Assembly: GCA_007119795.1 (NCBI GenBank)
Contig: SKOZ01000104.1
Location: forward strand, 1-25,113
DNA from: Planctomycetales bacterium
GTDB lineage: Bacteria; Planctomycetota; Planctomycetia; Pirellulales; Thermoguttaceae
Direction of reading: 5' to 3'
Length of the DNA: 25,113 bases
Under the pieces are notes generated by a model. The model was not told where the DNA came from and made no database searches. It saw only the letters and a list, made by a program, of their open reading frames with translations. Below are positions 15,245-21,856 of this stretch, one piece after another. A program made the position numbers and the translations under genes. Position 1 is the stretch's first letter. The number at the start of each line of letters is the position of its first letter.

Positions 15245-15650
15245 AGCGGAGAGAACGGCAGGACCTCGGTGCCAGGTAGATCGGCTGTCTGCGGGTATTG
15301 CACACCGAAGGAAAGGCCGCGGCCGGCGGCCAAGCGCAGCAAGACCGCCTCCATGGTGGTTACTATCGACTACGCCCCGGGAGCAGGCGCAGTGGCTGGC
15401 GCGCCATGCATGTTGCAGGGGCGGCGGAGGCGGTAGGGGTTGCCCAAGCTGGGCAGAAAGTACTGCCCAGCTTGGCCGGTTCGAGCCTCAACCAAGTGCC
15501 GAACCGCATTCGCGATTTCCCTGCGCCGCCGCCTCGAAGTCGGGTTGTGCCTGCTCCCGCATCGTGGTGCGCCCCCCTTCTCGAAAGGCTTATGTGTGCG
15601 TTGGCTGCAGGAGGGTGGGAAATCCGCCACGTTACGCTCGTGCCGGCGGT
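15245..15650. other. Spacer between the TPR gene and the porin gene
   Basis: About 400 bases with no supportable gene. It holds the 13-base inverted repeat at 15444-15475 and presumably the porin promoter, but no -35/-10 pair of good quality was found on the minus strand. Confidence 0.45.
15444..15475. terminator. Perfect 13-base inverted repeat
   Basis: CCAAGCTGGGCAG (15444-15456) and CTGCCCAGCTTGG (15463-15475) pair perfectly around a six-base loop AAAGTA. It lies 175 bases after the stop of the TPR gene and 200 bases before the porin ATG. No T tract follows on either strand, so it may be a factor-assisted terminator, an operator or one copy of a repeated palindrome. Confidence 0.55.
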
Positions 15651-17345
15651 TCAATGCGCATCGGGGTGGCAATAGCAGGAGGCCACGGGCTGCACGTCGG
15701 CCCGGGCCCACGCCTGCTCCAGTTGGGACGCGACGGCAGCGGCCTCGTCCGTTCTCCCCTGATCGCTCAGCGCCTGCTGCAGGCCGAGCAGGGCCCAGCC
15801 GTTGTTCGGATGCCTGGCAAGATCGCGGCGGTACACCACCTCGGCTTCTGCCGGCTTGCCGTCCGCCAGCAGCAGCGCGCCGAGGGCGTGGCGAACCGGA
15901 TGCGGCCACGCGGGGGGTTCGCCGTAAGCGAGTGCGTCTTCGAGCTTCACGGCTTCGCGCAAGCGTTCGAAGGCGTCGTTGGGGCGTCCCTCGTGGAACG
16001 CCATTTCCCCCTCCGCCACGAGCCGCGCGATTTTCATCACCTCGGGCGCACTGTTGAAGCTGATCTCCCAATCCTCGGGTACCTTCTCCGCTTCGCGGTC
16101 GAACTGCGCCAGTTCCGCCCGGGCTTCGGAAAACCGGTCCAGGTTACTCAGCGCGATCGCCCGGGCGTATCGCCAGTGCGCCCGGCTGACGTGGCGATAG
16201 GCATCCGGCTCAGGCTCTTCCAGTATGCTCTGCCACTTGCCGAATCGGATCAGCACGTGATAGGTCGTCGGCATCATGCCGTCAGCGACGAATGCAAACT
16301 CGCGCAGGAACTCCTCCGGCATGTGCTGTTCCACCGTACGGGCCGCCTCCAGTGCCGTTTCGTAGCGGCCTTCCATCATCGCCGACCAGGCAAGGAAGTG
16401 CATGTTGTGTACGGCATAAAGGATGTAAAATCCCTGCTCGGGCGCGATCTGGAAATAGGCGAGATCGACTTCAATCGCCGCCTCGTTCGCATCGGAGGCC
16501 TTCGCCCAGTGCCCCAGCCGCGCGTAGATGTGGGCCGGCATGTGGACCAGGTGCCCGGCACCGGGCACGAGATCCTCCAGGCGCTCCGCCGCGGCGAGCG
16601 CCCGCTCCGGCTGCGGCGACGCCTCCACCGCATGGATGTAGAAGTGGTTCGCTCCCGGATGGTTCGCGTCGAGCTCCAAGACCCGTTCGAGCACCTCGAC
16701 GATTTCCTCCGCGCGACCCTTCGGCTCACCGTCGCGCGTCCAGAGATCCCAGGGCTGAAGGTTCATCATCGATTCCGCGTAGAGCGCCCCGACGTCGGGA
16801 TCGTCGGGAAACTCTCGCCAGGCCTTCGCCATGAGCTCGGCGTGCTTCCGGTCGAGATGCTGCCGATCCTCCGGAACGGGCAGCTCGTAGCGCGCCGCAA
16901 CCGCCCGGATGAACGCTTGCTCGACCGGCGATGCATGATCCATTCGTCTCACCGCCTGCCGGGCCGCTTCGTGGGCCGACTTCGACTGACTTTCACCGAT
17001 CACCGGCATGTTGATGTGCGGCCCCAGCGCATACGCCACACCCCACCATGCCATGGCACAGTCCGGGTCATGGTTCAGCGCCTGCCGGAAGGAGCGGACC
17101 GCTTCATCGTGATTGAAGCCGTAGAGCAGTACCAGTCCCTGGTTGAACCACCGCTGCGCTTCTTGCGAGTCCGTGGTGATCTCGCGCTGGAAGTCGCCCA
17201 ACCCCTCCAAGAGCAACGGCGGCGGATCATCGCTCGGCGTGCGGGTATCGGCCCGGTTGCTGTCTCCCATAGCGGCCAGGCCGGTGGCCATCAGTAATAG
17301 GGAGGGGAAAACCGCGCGGATCAGTACCGTTGTCAGTCCAGACAT
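15651..17345 (-). CDS. Secreted TPR-repeat protein
   Basis: A 564-residue protein with a signal peptide (MSGLTTVLIRAVFPSLLLMATG...) and multiple tetratricopeptide-type helix pairs. The first, 'WFNQGLVLLYGFNHDEAVR' (66-84) followed by 'DPDCAMAWWGVAYALGPHIN' (93-112), is the hallmark of a widespread family of exported TPR proteins of unknown role. Other units include 'NHFYIHAVEASPQPERAL', 'HMPAHIYARLGHW' and the C-terminal 'GWALLGLQQALSDQGRTDEA'. The extreme C terminus is 'CYCHPDAH', two Cys and two His that could bind a metal. The ATG at 17345 has GAGAGG six bases upstream and starts the signal peptide; the frame is open further upstream. It lies 423 bases after the kai operon on the same strand and has its own candidate promoter. 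Confidence 0.87.
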   Translation of the reverse strand: MSGLTTVLIRAVFPSLLLMATGLAAMGDSNRADTRTPSDDPPPLLLEGLGDFQREITTDSQEAQRWFNQGLVLLYGFNHDEAVRSFRQALNHDPDCAMAWWGVAYALGPHINMPVIGESQSKSAHEAARQAVRRMDHASPVEQAFIRAVAARYELPVPEDRQHLDRKHAELMAKAWREFPDDPDVGALYAESMMNLQPWDLWTRDGEPKGRAEEIVEVLERVLELDANHPGANHFYIHAVEASPQPERALAAAERLEDLVPGAGHLVHMPAHIYARLGHWAKASDANEAAIEVDLAYFQIAPEQGFYILYAVHNMHFLAWSAMMEGRYETALEAARTVEQHMPEEFLREFAFVADGMMPTTYHVLIRFGKWQSILEEPEPDAYRHVSRAHWRYARAIALSNLDRFSEARAELAQFDREAEKVPEDWEISFNSAPEVMKIARLVAEGEMAFHEGRPNDAFERLREAVKLEDALAYGEPPAWPHPVRHALGALLLADGKPAEAEVVYRRDLARHPNNGWALLGLQQALSDQGRTDEAAAVASQLEQAWARADVQPVASCYCHPDAH

Positions 17346-17768
17346 CGTGTGCCTCTCGAGAAAAGAGGGAGTGTTATCGAGCGGAATGCCAGCGCAGCTC
17401 GCCGCACGCGGCTCAGCTCCAAGCCTTGCGCTGACCCGATACCTCAGTCGACAGGCACGCGCGCTCAGCAACACAAGACACGTGCACATGCGTACCCCAC
17501 CGGCGGCGGCGAGGATCGCCACACCGAAAATTCTTCGGCGGAGTACGAGTGTGTTCAAGGGGCCGCTGCAATGCCATAGACGGTAGAACGTAGCGAGCAA
17601 TCCCCAGAGCACTGCCTGTCAAGAATGGCACGTCGACCTGGTGGTGGACACCTTGCACACACATTTTCCGGCGACCACTGCCGGCCGCAGCATACGGGCG
17701 CGTGATTCCCGTTTCCTACCGATACCGGCCGCCGTTGTCCCGGCCTCGAATGCGGCGGGAACCGTTCT
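17346..17768. other. Spacer between the kai operon and the TPR gene
   Basis: About 420 bases, less GC-rich than its surroundings. It holds a good promoter match for the TPR gene (17530-17558) and another perfect TTGACA on the minus strand (17622-17617) without a matching -10 box. No gene is supported and no T-tract terminator for the kai operon was found. Confidence 0.45.
17530..17558 (-). promoter_or_regulatory. sigma70-like promoter for the TPR gene
   Basis: On the minus strand TTGAAC (17558-17553) and AAGAAT (17535-17530) are separated by 17 bases, about 185 bases before the ATG of the TPR gene. This would let the TPR gene be expressed separately from the kai operon. Confidence 0.45.
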
Positions 17769-19640
17769 CTAACGGGACGGATGGTCGAAGGAAGGGCTGC
17801 CGAAGCCGGCCCCACCGTGATCCGCGGGAGGATCGTGGAACATGCTCCCTACCCGCTCGACCACGTGCGGCGAGACCAGCGTCGGTTCCCCCTTGAGGAT
17901 TCCCGAAACGTTCTGGAAGGTCTTCCCCACGTGCATTCCGCGGTTGTCGATGAAGAACTCGCGGATATCCTTGTCGTGGTGCGAGCCGCGCATCTTGAGC
18001 ACGGTGAGGCCGCGGCGCATTTCGCCGTAGACCTCGACGTAGCGGAGAAGGATGATCGAATCGGTGATCGTGGAGACGTGGGCCTCCGTGGTGGAGGGGC
18101 CGCCGAGGAGGTTCGGCGTGGTGGCCGTGAAGAAGCCGGCAATCTCGCAATCCTTAAGGAAGCTGGTCAGGCCGAGGACGAACTCGCGGAAGGTCTTCGT
18201 CGAGGCGATGCGGTGCAGGGCGGAGAGGCTGTCGACGGCGACGCGGGTGGGCCGATACTCGTCGATGGCCTCCTTTATCTGAATGAGATGGTCTTCGAGA
18301 TTGGCCACCTCGGGGTACTTGCATACCACGCGAAGCCGATCCTGGCGTTCCAATTGGGGAAAGTCGATTCCCCAGCCGGCGGCGTTGCGGAAGAGCTGGT
18401 CGTGGCTCTCTTCGAAGGCAAAGAGGAGTGTCCGGGAATCGGCATCGTCGCTGCCGACGAAATGAGTAGCCAGGAGGGTCTTTCCCGTGCCGGTAGCCCC
18501 GGAGACGAGGATGATCGAGTCCTGGAAGAACCCCCCGCCGCACATCCGGTCCAGCTCCGCGACACCGGACGTTATCCGCACATCGCTGGAGCGCTGCTTG
18601 AGCTCGATGGCCGAGAGAGGAATGCCCACGATCCCCTGCCCGGGGACGATGGAAAAGGGCCATTCCCCCTTTTGGTGCGAGGTGCCTCGGAACTTGAGGA
18701 TCTCCATAGTGCGGCGGCGTTTCTCGTCGTCGAGCACGTTCCGCAGCAGTACGGCATTGTCGACGACGAATTCCTCCACGCCGAAGCGGGCCACCTCGCC
18801 GTATTCGCGCTCGCGTTCGGCGGTCACGACCGAGGTGACCCCCGCCTCGCGAAGTGCCCTGGTGATGCGGAACATTTCGTTGCGGACGGTGGCCCGGTCG
18901 GTGAATTGGGAAAGGATCGCCCCCAGCGAATCGAGGGAGACGCGTACGGCACCGACCTTGCGGACGGCGTGTTCGAGGCGGGCGAGGAGGCCGCCCAGGT
19001 CATAGCGGCCCACCTCGGTGACGTGGTCGCCGGGGATAGGTGAGGCGTCGACGAAGGCCCACTTTCCCTCGTCCTCCCAGCGTTGCAGGTCCCAGCCGAA
19101 GGCCAGCAGGTTCTCGCGGATGTCGGCGGGGGTCTCTTCGAAGGTGACGAAGACGCCCGGCTCGTCGAAGTGCATGATGCCCGCGGCGACGAACTGTGCG
19201 GCGAAGACGGTCTTGGCGCTGCCTGCCGTACCGGCCACCAGCGTCGTCCGGCCGCGGGGCAACCCGCCCTGGGCGATGAGGTCGAAACCGGGAATCCCCG
19301 TGGGAAGCTTCGGCACGCCGCAGGTCGGCGAACCGGGAGACGGACGGCCGTCCCCCTCTGCCTTTGCGGGGCGGAGTATCTCCAACCCCACCAGCACCCG
19401 CTCGTGGTCGGAGAGATCGCCGATGATCCTCCGCAAGGGGGGAGGCAACTCGCGGATCAAGGCGGGCGTGGCCAGGACCTGCTGGCGCTCCGCTGCCGAG
19501 GGGTCCTCGGTCACGTCGATGATCTCCAGGGCGTATTTGCCCTTCAGCTCCCGCTCGCAGAAGGTCCGCAGATTGTCGATCGCCGCCATGGACTGCGGCG
19601 ACTTGCCGGAGATGAACAGCTTCAGCACGTACTGGCTCAT
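17769..19640 (-). CDS. kaiC: KaiB-KaiC fusion protein
   Basis: A single open frame of 623 residues. Residues 1-92 are a full KaiB domain ('VLKLFISGKSP', 'YALEIIDVTEDP', 'QVLATPALIRELPPPLRRIIGDLSDHERV'-type blocks). After a Gly/Pro linker, residues 109-345 are the CI domain of KaiC with Walker A 'GTAGSAKT' (137-144) and catalytic E168/E169. Residues 350-585 are CII with Walker A 'GATGTGKT' (381-388), E410/E411 and 'EAHVSTITDSIILLRYVE' (519-536), in which S523/T524 match the Ser431/Thr432 phosphorylation pair of Synechococcus KaiC and T518 matches Thr426. 'KMRGSHHDKDIREF' follows. KaiC is a hexameric ATPase and autokinase/phosphatase. The 38-residue tail differs from cyanobacterial KaiC but keeps an A-loop-like 'GILKGEPTLVS'. 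The ATG overlaps the stop of the upstream receiver/KaiA-like gene by four bases, so the two are translationally coupled. Confidence 0.95.
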   Translation of the reverse strand: MSQYVLKLFISGKSPQSMAAIDNLRTFCERELKGKYALEIIDVTEDPSAAERQQVLATPALIRELPPPLRRIIGDLSDHERVLVGLEILRPAKAEGDGRPSPGSPTCGVPKLPTGIPGFDLIAQGGLPRGRTTLVAGTAGSAKTVFAAQFVAAGIMHFDEPGVFVTFEETPADIRENLLAFGWDLQRWEDEGKWAFVDASPIPGDHVTEVGRYDLGGLLARLEHAVRKVGAVRVSLDSLGAILSQFTDRATVRNEMFRITRALREAGVTSVVTAEREREYGEVARFGVEEFVVDNAVLLRNVLDDEKRRRTMEILKFRGTSHQKGEWPFSIVPGQGIVGIPLSAIELKQRSSDVRITSGVAELDRMCGGGFFQDSIILVSGATGTGKTLLATHFVGSDDADSRTLLFAFEESHDQLFRNAAGWGIDFPQLERQDRLRVVCKYPEVANLEDHLIQIKEAIDEYRPTRVAVDSLSALHRIASTKTFREFVLGLTSFLKDCEIAGFFTATTPNLLGGPSTTEAHVSTITDSIILLRYVEVYGEMRRGLTVLKMRGSHHDKDIREFFIDNRGMHVGKTFQNVSGILKGEPTLVSPHVVERVGSMFHDPPADHGGAGFGSPSFDHPSR

Positions 19641-20479
19641 GAGTCCTCCTCCTTGCCGGCTGGCGCATCCAGAGACGACTGCCTGCGGCCTTCCTCGCCG
19701 GCAGCCGCCCGCGAACGATAGTGGTCCGCCAGGTGGCCCATCATTTCCAGGGCCATCAGGTTTCCCTCCTCAACGTAAGGCAGGCTCTTCTCCCCGCCCC
19801 TGCCGTCGGTGCGCGCGCGCGTCGTAGAATAGTGGATGTCGATCACGTCGCGGGGGCCGGCGCCGCGCTCGCCGAGCCGCTGGGCCATCATCTTCAGTCC
19901 GCTGGAGACGTCGTGGCCCTCCTTGTAGGTCCGGTTCTCCAGGGCCAGGTCCATCAGTTCGCCGTAGCAGCGGACGAACTCGCCGAAGGCGTCGGGCGCG
20001 GTCTTCTGAAGGGAGTCGGCCCCGGCGGCACCCCCCGTGAATGAGGGCGCTTCGAGCCGGGCCAGGCGCCGGAGGACCCCCCGAATGATGGGGCGCCGCC
20101 GGATCTTGACCGCGTAGGGCAGGGCACGGGTGAGCGTCGTCGCATCGAGCCGCTGCCGGTTGAGGTATCCCACCGCCCCGGCGCGCAACGCCCGGACACC
20201 GATCTCCCGGCCGTCCAAGTCGGTGAGGAGGATCAGCGGAGTGCAGCTCCCCGCCGCCTGGGCTCCTTCCACCAGCCGCATCCCGCCGCACGGCCCCAAA
20301 TGATCTGCGACGAGAACTGCATCCCACGCGCATTCCAGCAGGGCCGCCAGCCCCGCCGCGTAGGTGGCGCAGGCGACGAGGTCGCAGCGCGGCTCAGCAG
20401 CTCCTTCCAGCAGCCGCTCGATCTGTTCGCGGCCGCGCTCGCAGTCGTCGACCAACAGCACACGGATCGAGTCGTCCAT
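19637..20479 (-). CDS. Receiver domain plus KaiA/RsbU-like helical domain (KaiA-like protein)
   Basis: A 280-residue protein. Residues 5-125 form a receiver domain: acidic pair D11/D12 ('VLLVDDCERG'), D59 in 'DAVLVADHLG', T86 in 'ILLTDLDG' and 'GAVGYLNRQRLD', where the usual conserved Lys is replaced by Arg108. A helical linker (126-160) leads to residues 165-255: 'YGELMDLALENRTYKEGHD', 'PRDVIDIHYSTTRA', 'YVEEGNLMALEMMGHLADHYRS'. Compared from memory with the C-terminal domain of KaiA (VSQVLEIH..., ...LIDVIAHLCEMYRRS), the order, spacing and key hydrophobic positions agree closely; the same fold occurs in RsbU phosphatases. Overall size (280) and plan equal cyanobacterial KaiA (about 284). 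In that system KaiA binds the KaiC tail and promotes phosphorylation. GGGAG seven bases before the ATG at 20479 supports the start. An RsbU-like role without KaiC binding is the main alternative. Confidence 0.8.
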   Translation of the reverse strand: MDDSIRVLLVDDCERGREQIERLLEGAAEPRCDLVACATYAAGLAALLECAWDAVLVADHLGPCGGMRLVEGAQAAGSCTPLILLTDLDGREIGVRALRAGAVGYLNRQRLDATTLTRALPYAVKIRRRPIIRGVLRRLARLEAPSFTGGAAGADSLQKTAPDAFGEFVRCYGELMDLALENRTYKEGHDVSSGLKMMAQRLGERGAGPRDVIDIHYSTTRARTDGRGGEKSLPYVEEGNLMALEMMGHLADHYRSRAAAGEEGRRQSSLDAPAGKEEDS

Positions 20480-20795
20480 GAGACGGCTCCCGCAGTCGCC
20501 CTTCGTGCGCCTAGCTCAAGACTCTCCCGCTGGCGAGATCCCCGGCACGCCGAGGCGCCCCGCTCGCTCACTCAAAGGGAAACCGTAACCCGTCCGGCCC
20601 CGGTTGCGCCGGTTGGCGCGGCCCGGACCGCAAACCGAACCACGTGGTAGCAAAAGGACTGCCCGGGAAGACCACCGATTACCTCCCGTCCGCAGGATAC
20701 CGCAGACGCCGGAAATAATCTCGCTGGTTCCGGGCTCGGAGCGTTTACGACATTATAGAGCACCAGCAAGTTTTGGTCACCGCCCGGGGGTCCCC
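20480..20795 (-). promoter_or_regulatory. Upstream region of the kai operon
   Basis: A 316-base region with no gene. The minus strand carries a perfect -10 box at 20757-20752; the resulting leader would be about 265 bases long. It contains a small hairpin, GCGCC/GGCGC around four bases (20606-20619), and two CCGGTTG repeats (20600-20606 and 20609-20615). Nothing else was recognised. Confidence 0.45.
20752..20757 (-). promoter_or_regulatory. -10 box for the kai operon
   Basis: TATAAT on the minus strand, perfect to consensus, in an AT-rich patch. Seventeen bases upstream is GTGACC, a weak -35, so an activator or alternative sigma factor may be needed. It lies downstream of the FmdB-like gene, so the kai operon can be transcribed separately from it. 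Confidence 0.42.
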
Positions 20796-21023
20796 TCATG
20801 GACCGATCCCGCATTGCCCCGCAGCGCAACCCCCCCCACCACAGGCACCGGTTTCACGAACGGGGCAGTTGCTCGCCACCGAAGCGACATGGGCCGATGG
20901 GGTACTCATCTGGCGGGTGAGATCAACCGCCCCGCAATGGGGGCATGTGGGGGACTCCGAGCCCCGCACCAGGTATTCGAACTCCTCACGGCACTGGTTG
21001 CAGACGTATTCGTACAGAGGCAT
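20796..21023 (-). CDS. FmdB-type zinc-ribbon protein
   Basis: A 75-residue protein starting 'MPLYEYVCNQCREEFEYLV', the standard N terminus of the FmdB/CxxC zinc-ribbon family. The two zinc-binding pairs are C8/C11 and C27/C30 ('TCPHCG'). The C-terminal part is Gly/Cys-rich ('GACGGGGCAAGQCG'), as often seen in the family. Named after a putative regulator of formamidase expression, the family's actual role is unknown. The ATG at 21023 gives the conserved M-P-x-Y-E-Y start and follows AGGGAG ten bases upstream; the frame is open for 38 more codons upstream without similarity. It is divergent from nnrE and in the same direction as the kai operon. Confidence 0.9.
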   Translation of the reverse strand: MPLYEYVCNQCREEFEYLVRGSESPTCPHCGAVDLTRQMSTPSAHVASVASNCPVRETGACGGGGCAAGQCGIGP

Positions 21024-21127
21024 TCGCGAAAAGCTCCCTAGAAGGTGGGTGACGAACTCGATGCTCCATTCTAAGATGGCTTGCCGGTAGGGAGAAGCCG
21101 CCCCCATGTTCGTTCCGAGACGCGCCC

Positions 21128-21835
21128 ATGTCCCCACCCCATCCCCCCCCTCCGCCGGTACTCTCCCGCCACCGGGTCCGAGAGCTCGACCGGCGGGCCG
21201 TTGAAGATTGTGGTGTGCCCGGATTGGTCCTCATGGAAAACGCCGGGCGCGGGGTGGCGGATCATCTCTGCCGCTGGAGCGGACCGGCGCGCGTGGCAGT
21301 TTGCTGCGGAAAAGGGAACAACGCCGGAGACGGCTTCGTCATCGCCCGCCATCTCGACCTCCGCGGCTACGACGTGCGGGTGCTGCTCTGGGCGGAACCT
21401 TCGGAGTTGGTCGGCGACGCCGCGGTCAATCTCCGCATCGTCCAGAAGAGCGGCATTCCTCTCACGGCATTCGGCCAACGGTTTCCCGCCGCCGAGGTGA
21501 CGGGCGAGCTGACGGCGGCTGGCTGGATTGTCGACGCCCTGCTGGGCACGGGGGCACGCGGAGCCCCGCGGACGCCGGTGGACGCGGTCATCCGGGCCAT
21601 CAACGCGGCGGAGAAGCCGGTCCTTGCCGTGGACCTCCCTAGCGGCTTGGACTGCGACAGCGGTCAACCCGCCGACCCGACGGTCCGTGCCCGCGCGACG
21701 TGCACCTTCGTGGCCCACAAGCGGGGCTTCCTCGCGCCGGGGGCAGCCGCCTTCACGGGCAGCGTCCACGTGATCGATATCGGCGCTCCCCGCCGGCTCG
21801 TCGAGGAGATGCTCTCGGGCGAGGGGGGGATATGA
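21128..21835 (+). CDS. nnrE: NAD(P)H-hydrate epimerase (YjeF N-terminal type)
   Basis: A 235-residue cytoplasmic enzyme that epimerises damaged R-NAD(P)HX to the S form so that a dehydratase can repair it. Seen: 'LVLMENAGRGVADHL' (33-47), the nucleotide-binding 'CCGKGNNAGDGFVIARHL' (59-76), 'IVDALLGTG' with D136 (134-142), 'LAVDLPSGLDCDSG' (166-179) and 'TFVAHKRGFL'. It is the stand-alone epimerase form; the ADP/ATP-dependent dehydratase (NnrD) part found in fused proteins is absent and is not in the window. The N terminus has a proline run (PPHPPPPP) before the conserved part. It ends 21 bases from the convergent stop of the large metalloprotease-like gene. Confidence 0.94.
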   Translation: MSPPHPPPPPVLSRHRVRELDRRAVEDCGVPGLVLMENAGRGVADHLCRWSGPARVAVCCGKGNNAGDGFVIARHLDLRGYDVRVLLWAEPSELVGDAAVNLRIVQKSGIPLTAFGQRFPAAEVTGELTAAGWIVDALLGTGARGAPRTPVDAVIRAINAAEKPVLAVDLPSGLDCDSGQPADPTVRARATCTFVAHKRGFLAPGAAAFTGSVHVIDIGAPRRLVEEMLSGEGGI

Positions 21836-21856
21836 GCGAAAGAGGCAGTGTGCCTG

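Noticed and set aside
15225..17297. A 690-codon plus-strand open frame opposite the TPR gene, and a 608-codon one at 3231-5057 opposite nagB and the epimerase
   Set aside because: Arg/Gly/Pro-rich translations without motifs, while the minus strand encodes recognised families with start signals.
17413..17664. A possible small gene in the spacer after the kai operon
   Set aside because: Basic, Cys-containing translation without a ribosome site, and a good promoter match lies within it.
17769..19640. A sequencing or assembly artefact joining separate kaiB and kaiC genes
   Set aside because: The frame is continuous, the linker has normal codon use, and no stop, ribosome site or start codon pair is seen at the junction; it still deserves read-level confirmation.
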